From Pseudomonas sp. ADAK18 (GTDB taxonomy: Bacteria; Pseudomonadota; Gammaproteobacteria; Pseudomonadales; Pseudomonadaceae): a stretch of 64,000 nucleotides of DNA. The stretch spans positions 5,311,001 through 5,375,000 of the forward strand of contig NZ_CP052859.1 of NCBI RefSeq assembly GCF_012935695.1, read 5' to 3'. A program made the position numbers and the translations under genes. The notes under the pieces were generated by a model. That model was given only the letters and a program-made list of their open reading frames with translations, was not told the origin of the DNA and searched no databases. Shown here one piece after another: positions 34,517 through 45,102 of the stretch; the stretch's first letter is position 1; each line of letters begins with the position of its first letter.

Positions 34517-34612
34517 TGTAGCCGCTGCTGCAGGACCTTCAACGGTTTCAAGATCCTGACGACTGCTGCGCAGCCGATCGCAGCCGATCGCAGGCTGCGC
34601 CAGCGGCTACAG
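34517..34612. repeat. GTAGCCGCTG-family palindrome with internal 10-bp duplication
   Basis: The element begins TGTAGCCGCTG and ends CAGCGGCTACA, like the copy at 8921-9020. Inside, GCAGCCGATC is repeated directly (about 34570-34593), a small tandem duplication absent from the other copy. A degraded partial copy (CTGTAGCCGCCCGAGG onward) continues to about 34690, up to the stop codon of the reductase gene. Confidence 0.7.
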
Positions 34613-34691
34613 GTGATCGACACATTCCCTGTAGCCGCCCGAGGTACGAGGCTGCGATGCAGGCCGCAGGACCGCCCTTGGGGTCGCTACG

Positions 34692-35660
34692 CTACGGTCT
34701 TGGCGCGTAGGCGAATACGTCAGCGCGCATCTGATGCGCATCCATGCCGGCGTTGACCAGCGCATCCAGCGTTCCATAGATCATTGCCGGTGAACCGCTG
34801 GCGTAGACGTGCACACCCTTGAGGTCGCTGATGTCTTCGCACACGGCTTCATGCAACAGCCCACAACGCCCTTCCCAACCGCACAGGTCGCTGACCACTT
34901 TGTGCAGGAACAGATTGGGCAATTGCTGCCACTGGTCCCAATGCTCGATCTGGTAGAAATCCTCCGGACGGCGCACGCCCCAATACAGGTGTACCGGGTA
35001 TTTGAAGCCGGAGGCCCGGCAATGCTCGATCAGGCTGTGCATCTGGGCCATGCCGGTCCCGGCAGCAATCAGCACCAGCGGCCCGTCCGGCAGTTCCGCC
35101 AGGTGGGTATCGCCAAATGGCAGTTCAACGCGAGCCATCTGGTTACGCTGCAACTGCTCGATCAGGCTCCGGGCGCTGTCTTCGCGCACCAGCACATGCA
35201 GTTCCAACTCGCGCCCGCCGTGGGGGGCAGAGGCCAGGGAGAACGCTGACTTTTCGCCGTTTTCCCGCTCAATCATCAAATACTGGCCGGCGTGGTAGCG
35301 CACCGCCTTGCCGGCCGGAGCCCGCAGGCGTACACGCCAGACATCACCACCGATGTCCACACACTCCGTCAGTTGGCAGGACAGTTTGCGCACTGGCAAC
35401 TCCCCCGGCGCCAGCACGCCGTCCCACAAGACAATGCAGTCCTCCAGTGGCTCGGCAATGCAGGTATAGAACTCGCCATGGTCACGCACCTCACCCGCTT
35501 GCTGCACCCGGCCCTCCACCAGCAACGCCGCGCACACATGGCACACGCCGTTGCGGCAAGCCTGAGGGCATTCATAGCCCAGGCGCCGCGCACCTTCGAG
35601 TATCCGCTCGCCGGGCACAATCTCAAGCACCGCTCCGGAGGGCTGCAGGGTTACACGCAT
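34692..35660 (-). CDS. 2Fe-2S/FAD oxidoreductase (CDP-6-deoxyglucoseen reductase-like)
   Basis: This 322-residue electron-transfer protein combines a plant-type ferredoxin domain (about 1-85, cysteines in ECPQACRNGVCHVC near 31-43 and a later FYTC), an FAD domain (RYHAGQYLMIE and SAFSLAS near 125-145), and an NAD(P)H domain (LIAAGTGMAQM near 200). It resembles AscD and phenol-hydroxylase reductases. The ATG at 35658-35660 overlaps the ubiD TGA by one base, so it is coupled to ubiD. PAO1 has a gene at the same place, so the pairing is not accidental. Its partner oxidase is unknown. Confidence 0.85.
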   Translation of the reverse strand: MRVTLQPSGAVLEIVPGERILEGARRLGYECPQACRNGVCHVCAALLVEGRVQQAGEVRDHGEFYTCIAEPLEDCIVLWDGVLAPGELPVRKLSCQLTECVDIGGDVWRVRLRAPAGKAVRYHAGQYLMIERENGEKSAFSLASAPHGGRELELHVLVREDSARSLIEQLQRNQMARVELPFGDTHLAELPDGPLVLIAAGTGMAQMHSLIEHCRASGFKYPVHLYWGVRRPEDFYQIEHWDQWQQLPNLFLHKVVSDLCGWEGRCGLLHEAVCEDISDLKGVHVYASGSPAMIYGTLDALVNAGMDAHQMRADVFAYAPRP

Positions 35661-37126
35661 CAATCTATTCCTAATTCTTTCCAGAGCGCATCGACACGGG
35701 CAGTCACCGCGTCATCCTTGACGATCACCCGACCCCACTCGCGGGTGGTTTCACCCGGCCATTTGTGGGTGGCATCCAAGCCCATCTTCGAACCCAGGCC
35801 CGAAACAGGCGAGGCGAAGTCGAGGTAGTCGATCGGCGTGTTATCGATCATCACCGTATCGCGCTTGGGGTCCATGCGCGTGGTGATGGCCCAGATCACA
35901 TCGTTCCAGTCCCGGGCGTTGATGTCGTCGTCAGTGACGATAACGAACTTGGTGTACATGAACTGTCGCAAAAACGACCAGACACCCAGCATTACCCGCT
36001 TGGCGTGGCCCGGATACGACTTCTTCATGGTCACAATGGCCATGCGGTACGAGCAGCCTTCGGGCGGTAGGTAGAAGTCCGTGATTTCCGGGAACTGCTT
36101 CTGCAGGATCGGCACGAACACTTCGTTCAACGCCACACCTAGGATCGCAGGCTCATCCGGCGGACGACCGGTGTAGGTGCTGTGGTAGATCGGCTTGATC
36201 CGGTGGGTGATGCGCTCGACGGTGAACACCGGGAAGCTGTCGACTTCGTTGTAATAGCCCGTGTGGTCGCCGTAGGGGCCTTCATCAGCCATCTCTCCCG
36301 GATGAATCACCCCTTCGAGGATGATTTCAGCGGTGGCAGGCACTTGCAGATCGTTGCCACGGCATTTCACCAATTCGGTACGGTTGCCACGCAACAGGCC
36401 AGCGAAGGCGTATTCGGAGAGGCTGTCGGGCACCGGGGTCACGGCGCCGAGGATGGTCGCCGGGTCCGCGCCGAGGGCCACGGATACGGGGAACGGTTTG
36501 CCGGGGTGTTTTTCGCACCACTCGCGGAAATCCAGCGCGCCACCACGGTGGCTCAACCAGCGCATGATCACTTTGTTGCGGCCGATCACTTGTTGGCGAT
36601 AAATGCCGAGGTTCTGGCGGTCCTTGTTCGGACCTTTGGTGACGGTCAGGCCCCAGGTGATCAGCGGGCCGACGTCGCCGGGCCAGCAGGTCTGCACGGG
36701 CAGCATGCCGAGGTCGACGTCATCGCCTTCGATGATCACTTCCTGGCACACCGCGTCCTTGACCACTTTGGGGGCCATGGCAATGATCTTGCGAAAGATC
36801 GGCAGCTTCGACCAGGCATCCTTCAGGCCCTTTGGCGGCTCGGGCTCCTTGAGGAAAGCCAGCAGCTTGCCAATCTCGCGCAACTCGCTGACCGCCTCGG
36901 CACCCATGCCAAACGCCACGCGCTCGGGGGTACCGAACAGGTTGCCGAGCACCGGGATATCAAAGCCCACCGGGTTTTCGAACAGCAGCGCCGGGCCCTT
37001 GTTACGCAAGGTACGGTCGCAAATCTCAGTCATTTCCAAGACCGGGGAAATCGGCACCTGGATACGTTTCAACTCTCCGCGCTGCTCAAGTTGCTGCACG
37101 AAATCCCGAAGATCCTTGAATTTCAT
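35660..37126 (-). CDS. ubiD: 3-octaprenyl-4-hydroxybenzoate decarboxylase UbiD
   Basis: This 488-residue prenylated-FMN-dependent enzyme decarboxylates the ubiquinone precursor. The start [19 protein letters not shown] is standard. The cofactor region [20 protein letters not shown] near residue 175, and the [12 protein letters not shown] region near 290 with the catalytic glutamate, are present. The ATG at 37124-37126 has GGGTGG at a good distance; an ATG four codons upstream sits too close to it. It requires prenyl-FMN from UbiX, not encoded here. Confidence 0.95.
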   Translation of the reverse strand: MKFKDLRDFVQQLEQRGELKRIQVPISPVLEMTEICDRTLRNKGPALLFENPVGFDIPVLGNLFGTPERVAFGMGAEAVSELREIGKLLAFLKEPEPPKGLKDAWSKLPIFRKIIAMAPKVVKDAVCQEVIIEGDDVDLGMLPVQTCWPGDVGPLITWGLTVTKGPNKDRQNLGIYRQQVIGRNKVIMRWLSHRGGALDFREWCEKHPGKPFPVSVALGADPATILGAVTPVPDSLSEYAFAGLLRGNRTELVKCRGNDLQVPATAEIILEGVIHPGEMADEGPYGDHTGYYNEVDSFPVFTVERITHRIKPIYHSTYTGRPPDEPAILGVALNEVFVPILQKQFPEITDFYLPPEGCSYRMAIVTMKKSYPGHAKRVMLGVWSFLRQFMYTKFVIVTDDDINARDWNDVIWAITTRMDPKRDTVMIDNTPIDYLDFASPVSGLGSKMGLDATHKWPGETTREWGRVIVKDDAVTARVDALWKELGID

Positions 37127-37215
37127 TAACCATGCCACCCGTAAAATAGGCGTACATCCTACCTGCTCTTACGGCCGCTGGCAGCTTATTGAGCAGCATT
37201 GCAGGCGACACATGA

Positions 37216-39201
37216 CTAAAGAGACGACTCCTCGGTTTCAGGGCGCAGGCTAAGGAACAAAGGTTCAAGGAACGCCTCGACATACCGCGAGCCTACGTCC
37301 GAGAGATGATTGTCGTCGGTGTACAGGGTTCGCCCGCCAAACTCCACGCGGCACCAACCGGTTGCATTACACAGTCGCGGCGCAGGATCCAGCAGCCTCA
37401 CCCCGGGGTCAGTTGCGGCGATTTGCTCGAACACGCTGCTGATATAGGCCTGACGCTTGAGATGATCCTCCAGCGGTAGGCCCTCTCGGTCGGTAGGTCG
37501 CCCCAGCATCGCCAAGCGACTGAGTCGATAGGGCACGCTGAAGTCTTGCAGCGGCACTTCCTTGACCAACCACACCCGACGACCGCTGGCACGCACTTGC
37601 TGCACCAAAGTGCGCAAGGCCTCGCTAAAACGCTGCTCGGCGATGGCACGATCATATTTCCCGGTCGTCGGGTCCAGCAGCGAGGCGCCGGTATCGCCAG
37701 AGCGCTCCCCATAGACATACAAGCTCCAACGCGCCACCAGCACCACATCGCTGAACGCTTCCTGACTCAACACTTGGGTGACTCGTTGGTTGAAATTCAC
37801 GCATCCAGGCGTACTTTCTTGCCTGCTGAAAGGCACACAGCCGGAATAACCGGCCTCGGTGACGCTGACGCCATACTTGCTCACGCCATCTTCCAGAGCC
37901 GGGATCAAGGCTGAGGCATGACTGTCGCCCCAGACCAAAGCACGTGTCGCTCCCAACTGAGGACCAAAACGGCAAAGCTCACGGTGGTTGTTTTTCTTGT
38001 CGTCCGACAAGCAGGCCATCAACTCAGGGCTCCACGTACGCGCCTGGGCGAATTGCAATGCCTCGGGCGACAATCGCCAAGGCACCCCATCCGCCCACCC
38101 CAGGTTTTTTCCGACTAGCCCCAACGCAAGGATCGCGATGCCTGCCGCTGCCAGGATCTGCCGCCGTCCTGCCAACAACCGCCGTTCGCGAAACGGCGCC
38201 TCGATAAAACGCCAGGACCCGTACCCCAACAACAGGCTCAACAGAAACAGGCCGCCGAGTTGCCAAGGGCCCAGACCATCAACACTGGCATAGTTGCCGA
38301 ATACGAATACCGGCCAATGCCACAGGTACCACGAGTAGGAAATCAGCCCCACACCCACCATCAAACGGCTGCCCAACAGCTTACCCGTCAGGGTCAATTG
38401 CTGGCCGTTGGCCCAGATCAAGCAGACCACGCCCACGACCGGCAATAAGGCGGCGGCTCCAGGAAAAGGAGTACTCGGGTCATAAGCAAATATCGCCAGC
38501 AGAATCAGGCCGAGGCCGGCCAGACTGACCGTCTGCGCCAACGCCGGGCTCGCGCGCCACTCCCGCGTGGGCACTACCGCCAGCATCGAACCGGCCAACA
38601 GCTCCCAGGCACGCATTGGCAACAGGTAAAAGGCCTTCTCGGGATAGTGAGCCACCGCCCACACACTCAGGACGAAAGACCCCAGCAACACCACGAACAG
38701 GGCCATGCGCCAGTGTTTCAAGCGGCTCGACAACAACGCCAGCAGCAGCGGAAAAATGATGTAGAACTGCTCTTCGACCGACAATGACCAAGTGTGCAGC
38801 AGGGGTTTAAGGTCGGAGGCCGCATCAAAATAGCCGTCCTGGCGCATAAACAGCAGGTTTGAGGTGAACACCACTTGATAGTGCACCGAGCGCCCCAGCT
38901 CGTCGTAGTCCTTGGGCGCAAGCAGAAACCATCCCGCCACCAGAGCGCCGAGCATCATCACGAACAATGCTGGCAGGATCCGCCGTGCGCGCCGGGCCCA
39001 GAAACCCACAAAACTGAAACGCTGAGCCTGGCGCTCCCGCCAGATGATCGACGTAATCAGGTAACCGGAAATCACAAAAAAAATGTCGACGCCAACAAAG
39101 CCGCCTGTGAAGCCTGGAACACCAAAGTGAAACAGCACAACAGCGATGACGGCGATTGCGCGTAGGCCGTCAATATCTCTTCGATAAGCAAGCGTGGTCA
39201 T
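37216..39201 (-). CDS. OafA/YrhL-type acyltransferase with SGNH domain
   Basis: This 661-residue inner-membrane protein has an acyltransferase-3 domain (about 1-345) with around ten transmembrane helices, beginning YRRDIDGLRAIAVIAVVLFH, where the histidine is catalytic, and including FFVISGYLIT. A periplasmic SGNH hydrolase-like domain follows (about 385-661) with ALVWGDSHASAL near 435 and DDNHLSDVGS near the end as the Ser and Asp/His motifs. Such proteins O-acetylate lipopolysaccharide or other surface glycans. PAO1 has an acyltransferase at this place between ubiD and rho. The ATG at 39199-39201 avoids a non-homologous extension. Confidence 0.9.
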   Translation of the reverse strand: MTTLAYRRDIDGLRAIAVIAVVLFHFGVPGFTGGFVGVDIFFVISGYLITSIIWRERQAQRFSFVGFWARRARRILPALFVMMLGALVAGWFLLAPKDYDELGRSVHYQVVFTSNLLFMRQDGYFDAASDLKPLLHTWSLSVEEQFYIIFPLLLALLSSRLKHWRMALFVVLLGSFVLSVWAVAHYPEKAFYLLPMRAWELLAGSMLAVVPTREWRASPALAQTVSLAGLGLILLAIFAYDPSTPFPGAAALLPVVGVVCLIWANGQQLTLTGKLLGSRLMVGVGLISYSWYLWHWPVFVFGNYASVDGLGPWQLGGLFLLSLLLGYGSWRFIEAPFRERRLLAGRRQILAAAGIAILALGLVGKNLGWADGVPWRLSPEALQFAQARTWSPELMACLSDDKKNNHRELCRFGPQLGATRALVWGDSHASALIPALEDGVSKYGVSVTEAGYSGCVPFSRQESTPGCVNFNQRVTQVLSQEAFSDVVLVARWSLYVYGERSGDTGASLLDPTTGKYDRAIAEQRFSEALRTLVQQVRASGRRVWLVKEVPLQDFSVPYRLSRLAMLGRPTDREGLPLEDHLKRQAYISSVFEQIAATDPGVRLLDPAPRLCNATGWCRVEFGGRTLYTDDNHLSDVGSRYVEAFLEPLFLSLRPETEESSL

Positions 39202-39307
39202 AAATCTTATTGTCTGCCAGTTACGGATGGAAGCGAGTGTAGTCGTGCTCGCCTTTTTTGTTTCATAACTGACACGCGCAGCGCTCAATCCTCCCTTTTT
39301 CAACACA

Positions 39308-39341
39308 AAAAAAATGGCGCCCCAAAGGGCGCCATTCTTTT
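39308..39341 (-). terminator. Intrinsic terminator of rho
   Basis: On the minus strand AATGGCGCCC, a TTTG loop, GGGCGCCATT and a T8 tract lie about 20 bp beyond the rho stop codon. The stem is perfect and it is a strong terminator. Flanking A residues make it partly bidirectional. Confidence 0.92.
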
Positions 39342-39358
39342 TGACCTGAGAAGTCGCG

Positions 39359-40618
<1,260 letters not shown>

Positions 40619-40817
40619 ATAGGAATGACGTAATCATTTATGGAGGGGGGGAAATTAAGCTTTTGGCTTAATGAGGCCGCGCCGCAGAGAAGGCGACAGG
40701 ATCGCGTACTAATCGAAAAGGAATGCGTCGGCGACGGCTTGCAGGGGGCAGTGGAGAAACCAGTGCGGGGCCGAATGTACCACCTGAGTTTCAGAGCGTC
40801 TAGCCCTGTTTCACGAA

Positions 40818-40851
40818 AAAGCCCCGCGATTTGCGGGGCTTTTTTGACGAC
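40818..40851 (-). terminator. Intrinsic terminator of trxA
   Basis: On the minus strand AAAAAAGCCCCGC, AAAT and GCGGGGCTTTTT form a strong hairpin with a T tract. It begins just downstream of the trxA stop codon at 40854 and separates trxA from rho. Confidence 0.92.
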
Positions 40852-40853
40852 GC

Positions 40854-41183
40854 TTAGATGTTGGCGTCGAGGAAAGCTTGCAACTGGGACTTCGACAGTG
40901 CGCCGACCTTGGTGGCTTCGACGTTGCCGTTCTTGAACAGCATCAGCGTCGGGATACCACGCACGCCGTGCTTGGCCGGGGTTTCCTGGTTGTCGTCGAT
41001 GTTCAGCTTGGCAATGGTCAACTTGCCTTCGTAGGCGGTAGCAATGTCGTCCAGAACCGGAGCGATCATTTTGCAAGGACCACACCACTCAGCCCAGTAG
41101 TCAACCAGCACCGGGCCTTGGGCCTTGAGTACTTCTGCCTCAAAGGTCGCGTCGGTGACGTGCTTGATAAGATCGTTGCTCAT
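40854..41183 (-). CDS. trxA: Thioredoxin TrxA
   Basis: This 109-residue disulfide reductase has the active site [10 protein letters not shown] with cysteines at 34 and 37. The fold continues [25 protein letters not shown] with the conserved cis-proline in GIPT. The ATG at 41181-41183 gives the usual start [11 protein letters not shown] and follows GGAGACATCC. It is upstream of rho in the same direction but has its own terminator. Confidence 0.97.
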   Translation of the reverse strand: MSNDLIKHVTDATFEAEVLKAQGPVLVDYWAEWCGPCKMIAPVLDDIATAYEGKLTIAKLNIDDNQETPAKHGVRGIPTLMLFKNGNVEATKVGALSKSQLQAFLDANI

Positions 41184-41304
41184 GGATGTCTCCGGGTTGT
41201 AAGCAAAAAAAACGTTGCCCATCATAGCCGCCCTTCCCGCGTTCAGGAAGCCGCAGCTGATTGACTCTTCCTATGATGGCGCATGAGTTTGGGTATAGCC
41301 CAAC

Positions 41305-42000
41305 TCATGGGGTTACGGGAGTGATGAAGGCAATGCCGGTACGAAGCGCCGCATTGCGTACGTGCTCCTGCATGGTTTTCTGCGCTGCGGCACTGGCGCG
41401 CCGAGCCAGGGCACGGAGGATCTTGCGGTGTTCCTGCCAGGTCTCCATGGCTCGCTCCGGCCGGATGAACGGTAGCTTTTGACTCTCCAGAAACACCTCG
41501 GCGCTGGCACTGAGAATGCTGACCATCGCCTGATTGCCGCTGGCCAGCAGAATGCGCTGGTGGAATTCGAAGTCCAACCGCGCCGCCTCCTCAAAATCGC
41601 CGGCCTTGAGCTCCTTGCGCATGGCCTCGACATTATCGTCCAGAAGATCCAACTGATCGGTGGTCAACGTCACCGCTGCCAGCCCTGCTGCAAACCCTTC
41701 CAGGGCATAGCGCAGTTGAAAGATATCCAACGGCGTTGCCTGCGCAGCAAAAGGCCAGGCAAGACCCGGCAGTTCCTCAATCGCTTGCACGAACACACCT
41801 TTACCCGGCTGCACGCTGACCACGCCCAGCGCACTGAGAGAAGACAACGCTTCGCGTAACGAAGCGCGACTCACGCCCAATTGCAGCGCCAGGTCGCGTT
41901 GGGATGGCAACGCATCGCCCGGCCCAAAGCCCTCATCAGCGATCAGTTTGCGGATAGCTTGCAACGCTACTTCCGGTACGGCCTGCGCGATGAAATTCAT
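41305..42000 (-). CDS. FadR-family GntR transcriptional regulator
   Basis: This 231-residue regulator has an N-terminal winged helix (about 10-75: LIADEGFGPGDALPSQRDLA and LGVSRASLREALSSLSALG) and a C-terminal all-helical FCD ligand domain (about 90-220) with the metal-binding pattern LDFEFHQRILLASGN. The ATG at 41998-42000 is chosen; an upstream frame would run through the palindromic operator candidate. It is divergent from the amino-acid ABC importer and probably controls it. The effector is likely the imported solute or a metabolite of it. Confidence 0.9.
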   Translation of the reverse strand: MNFIAQAVPEVALQAIRKLIADEGFGPGDALPSQRDLALQLGVSRASLREALSSLSALGVVSVQPGKGVFVQAIEELPGLAWPFAAQATPLDIFQLRYALEGFAAGLAAVTLTTDQLDLLDDNVEAMRKELKAGDFEEAARLDFEFHQRILLASGNQAMVSILSASAEVFLESQKLPFIRPERAMETWQEHRKILRALARRASAAAQKTMQEHVRNAALRTGIAFITPVTP

Positions 42001-42020
42001 AAAAAACTCAAGGTTCCAGT

Positions 42021-42038
42021 CAACTAAGCGGCTAGTTG
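42021..42038. promoter_or_regulatory. Palindromic operator candidate for the FadR-type regulator
   Basis: CAACTA and TAGTTG are perfect 6-bp arms around AGCGGC, starting 21 bp upstream of the regulator's ATG in the divergent promoter region. FadR-subfamily proteins bind short palindromes of this type, so it is a good candidate for control of both the regulator and the importer. Confidence 0.5.
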
Positions 42039-42255
42039 TAAAGCTATTCGCGCAAGCCGGCAAGCCACGCCCCAAAGGGGCTCGCAGGGTTTTAGCGGCG
42101 CTCGAAAAGGGTGCAAAAACCAACGCAACTGTTCAGACCAGTAAGACCGCCGAAGCTCAATAGATTCGACCCTCTCAAGCGTTTCACAGAGTGATGGCAT
42201 GGGCTGTGCACTGGCAGAAACCAGAAAGTTCCTTCGCCCGTTTCGGAGAGTTGCC

Positions 42256-43041
42256 ATGACCAAGCGTTGCAGCGCCCTGCTCACCGCCCTGTTTGCCAGC
42301 CTGATGCTGAGCCAGGCGCCCGCCCAAGCCAACGGCCTGGACGATATCGTCGCCCGTGGCACCCTCAAGGTGGCCGTGCCCCAGGATTTCCCGCCGTTCG
42401 GTTCGGTCGGTCCGGATATGAAGCCCCGTGGCCTGGACATCGACACCGCAAAACTGCTGGCCGACCAACTCAAGGTCAAGCTTGAACTGACGCCGGTCAA
42501 CAGCACCAATCGCATCCCATTCCTCACCACCGGCAAAGTCGACCTGGTGATTTCCAGCCTGGGCAAGAATGCCGAGCGGGAGAAAGTCATCGATTTCTCC
42601 AAGGCCTATGCGCCCTTCTACCTCGCCGTATTTGGCCCGCCGGATGCGCCTATCAGCACCGTCGATGACCTCAAGGGCAAAACCATCAGCGTGACCCGTG
42701 GCGCCATCGAAGACATCGAGCTGACCGCCGTCGCGCCCAAAGAGGCCACGATCAAGCGCTTCGAAGACAACAACTCGACCATCGCCGCCTACCTAGCCGG
42801 CCAGGTTGACCTGATCGCCAGCGGCAACGTGGTGATGGTCGCCATCAGCGAGCGCAGTCCCAAGCGTGTGCCGGCGCTGAAAGTGAAGCTCAAGGACTCA
42901 CCCGTCTATGTAGGTGTGAACAAAAACGAGCCGGCGCTGCTGGACAAGATCAACCAGATCCTCGTCGCCGCCAAGGCCGACGGCAGCTTGGAAAAGAACG
43001 CGAAACTGTGGCTCAAAGAGCCGCTGCCGGCAGATCTCTGA
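42256..43041 (+). CDS. Amino-acid ABC transporter binding protein
   Basis: This 261-residue periplasmic protein of the HisJ/GlnH family has a signal peptide (MTKRCSALLTALFASLMLSQAPAQA) and the opening GTLKVAVPQDFPPFGSVG. Family ligand-loop features are GLDIDTAKLLADQLKVKLEL and NRIPFLTTGKVDLVISSLG, where Asp and Arg bind the amino-acid backbone. The side-chain preference cannot be read from sequence. The ATG at 42256 follows GGAGAG. It is the first gene of a compact four-gene operon and divergent from the FadR-type regulator. Confidence 0.92.
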   Translation: MTKRCSALLTALFASLMLSQAPAQANGLDDIVARGTLKVAVPQDFPPFGSVGPDMKPRGLDIDTAKLLADQLKVKLELTPVNSTNRIPFLTTGKVDLVISSLGKNAEREKVIDFSKAYAPFYLAVFGPPDAPISTVDDLKGKTISVTRGAIEDIELTAVAPKEATIKRFEDNNSTIAAYLAGQVDLIASGNVVMVAISERSPKRVPALKVKLKDSPVYVGVNKNEPALLDKINQILVAAKADGSLEKNAKLWLKEPLPADL

Positions 43042-43062
43042 TCGGCGCAACGAGGGTTAGAT

Positions 43063-43731
43063 ATGGCCTATCAATTCGATTTTGTGCCGGTCCTGGCCAA
43101 TACCGATCTGTTGCTGCGCGGTGCGCTGTTCACGCTTGAGCTGACCGCCATCGGTGCGGTGCTTGGAGTGGCCCTGGGGATCGTCGGCGCGGTGGCACGG
43201 GCGTGGAAAATCCAGCCGTTGTGCTGGATCTTCGGGGTGTATGTCGAGTTGATCCGCAACACGCCGTTTTTGGTGCAGTTGTTTTTCATCTTCTTCGGCC
43301 TGCCCTCCCTCGGCGTACAGATTTCCGAATGGCAGGCAGCGGTACTGGCGATGGTGATCAACCTGGGCGCCTACTCCACCGAGATTATTCGCGCCGGGAT
43401 CCAGGCCATTCCGCGCGGGCAGCTGGAAGCTGCGGCGGCGCTGGCGATGACCCGGTTCGAAGCATTCCGCCATGTGGTGCTGCTGCCGGCGCTGGGCAAG
43501 GTCTGGCCGGCTTTGAGCAGTCAGATCATCATCGTGATGCTCGGCTCGGCGGTCTGTTCGCAGATTGCCACCGAGGAGCTGAGCTTTGCCGCCAACTTCA
43601 TCCAGTCCCGCAACTTCCGAGCCTTCGAAACCTATGCCCTGACCACCCTGATTTACCTGTGCATGGCCTTGATGATCCGCCAGTTATTGAACTGGATCGG
43701 CCGACGGTACATTCAGAGGAGCAACCGATGA
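43063..43731 (+). CDS. Amino-acid ABC transporter permease 1
   Basis: This 222-residue HisMQ-family permease has about five transmembrane helices. It shows VELIRNTPFLVQLFFIFFGLP near residue 60 and the EAA loop QLEAAAALAMTRFEAFRHVVL near 125, which docks with the ATPase. GAGGGTTAG precedes the start codon. Its stop codon overlaps the next permease start (ATGA), so the pair is coupled and probably forms a heterodimeric channel. Confidence 0.92.
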   Translation: MAYQFDFVPVLANTDLLLRGALFTLELTAIGAVLGVALGIVGAVARAWKIQPLCWIFGVYVELIRNTPFLVQLFFIFFGLPSLGVQISEWQAAVLAMVINLGAYSTEIIRAGIQAIPRGQLEAAAALAMTRFEAFRHVVLLPALGKVWPALSSQIIIVMLGSAVCSQIATEELSFAANFIQSRNFRAFETYALTTLIYLCMALMIRQLLNWIGRRYIQRSNR

Positions 43732-44378
43732 GTGACTTCTCCTTCTGGGACATCGTGAGCAACCTGCTGATTGGCCTGCAATGGACCTTGTTGCTCTCAC
43801 TGGTGGCGTTTATCGGTGGAGGTCTGGTGGGATTACTGGTGATGACCCTGCGTATCAGCACCAAGGCCTTCCCACGCAATCTCGCCCGTACCTGGATCGA
43901 ACTGTTCCAGGGCACGCCGCTGTTGATGCAGTTGTTCCTAGTGTTCTTCGGCGTGGCGTTGCTGGGGGTGGATATTTCGCCCTGGCTGGCGGCAGCGATC
44001 GCCTTGACCCTGTTTACCAGCGCCTACCTGGCGGAGATTTGGCGCGGCTGCGTCGAGTCCATCGCCCACGGGCAATGGGAAGCATCAGCGAGCCTGGCCC
44101 TCAGCCCTTATGAACAATTGCGCTATGTGATCCTGCCCCAAGCCCTGCGTATTGCCGTAGCGCCCACCGTGGGCTTCTCGGTGCAGGTGGTCAAAGGCAC
44201 CGCCGTGACCTCGATCATCGGCTTCACCGAACTGACCAAGACTGGCGGGATGCTCGCCAACGCGACCTTCGAACCCTTCATGGTCTATGGCTTGGTGGCG
44301 CTCGGTTATTTCCTGCTCTGCTACCCCTTGTCCCTCAGCGCGCGCTACCTGGAAAGGAGACTGCATGCCTCTGCTTAG
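43728..44378 (+). CDS. Amino-acid ABC transporter permease 2
   Basis: This 216-residue HisMQ-family permease is the second half of the channel. It shows WIELFQGTPLLMQLFLVFFG near residue 58 and the EAA loop QWEASASLALSPYEQLRYVI near 115. A long frame extends upstream inside the first permease, but the ATG at 43728, preceded by GAGGAGCAACCG, fits the family length. Its end overlaps the ATPase start by 14 bp. Confidence 0.92.
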   Translation: MSDFSFWDIVSNLLIGLQWTLLLSLVAFIGGGLVGLLVMTLRISTKAFPRNLARTWIELFQGTPLLMQLFLVFFGVALLGVDISPWLAAAIALTLFTSAYLAEIWRGCVESIAHGQWEASASLALSPYEQLRYVILPQALRIAVAPTVGFSVQVVKGTAVTSIIGFTELTKTGGMLANATFEPFMVYGLVALGYFLLCYPLSLSARYLERRLHASA

Positions 44379-45102
44379 AATTTCCGCCCTGCACAAATAT
44401 TACGGTGATCACCATGTACTCAAGGGCATTGACCTGAGTGTCGAAGAAGGCCAGGTGGTGGCGATCATCGGCCGCAGCGGTTCGGGCAAATCCACCTTGC
44501 TGCGCACGCTCAACGGCCTGGAGTCGATCAATGACGGGGTGATCGAAGTCGACGGTGAATACCTCGATGCCGCCCGCGCCGACCTGCGCAGCCTGCGGCA
44601 AAAAGTCGGCATGGTGTTCCAGCAGTTCAACCTGTTCCCGCACCTGACGGTAGGTGAGAACGTCATGCTGGCGCCCCAGGTGGTGCAAAAAGTGCCCAAG
44701 GCCAAGGCCGCGCAACTGGCACGGCAGATGCTGGAGCGGGTCGGGCTGGGAGAAAAGTTCGACGCGTTTCCTGATCGTTTGTCCGGCGGCCAGCAACAGC
44801 GGGTGGCCATCGCCCGGGCGCTCGCCATGTCGCCCAAGGTGCTGCTATGCGATGAAATCACCTCGGCCCTCGACCCGGAATTGGTCAATGAAGTGCTCGG
44901 CGTGGTCCGGCAACTGGCCAAGGATGGCATGACCCTGATCATGGTCACCCACGAGATGCGCTTTGCTCGGGAAGTGGGTGACAAACTGGTGTTCATGCAC
45001 CAGGGCAAAGTCCACGAAGTGGGCGATCCGAAAACCCTGTTCGCCCAACCGCAGACAGCCGAACTGGCCAACTTCATCGGCTCGGTGGAACAGCCAGGCT
45101 GA
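44365..45102 (+). CDS. Amino-acid ABC transporter ATP-binding protein
   Basis: This 245-residue ATPase has Walker A GRSGSGKST near residue 37, a Q-loop in GMVFQQFNLFPHLTV, signature LSGGQQQR near 137, Walker B VLLCDEITSALDPE and the switch MVTHE. The pattern is that of the GlnQ/HisP subfamily for polar amino acids. The ATG at 44365 follows AAAGGAGACTGC. It completes the importer. It is convergent with the last fimbrial gene and overlaps its 3' end by 29 bp. Confidence 0.94.
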   Translation: MPLLRISALHKYYGDHHVLKGIDLSVEEGQVVAIIGRSGSGKSTLLRTLNGLESINDGVIEVDGEYLDAARADLRSLRQKVGMVFQQFNLFPHLTVGENVMLAPQVVQKVPKAKAAQLARQMLERVGLGEKFDAFPDRLSGGQQQRVAIARALAMSPKVLLCDEITSALDPELVNEVLGVVRQLAKDGMTLIMVTHEMRFAREVGDKLVFMHQGKVHEVGDPKTLFAQPQTAELANFIGSVEQPG

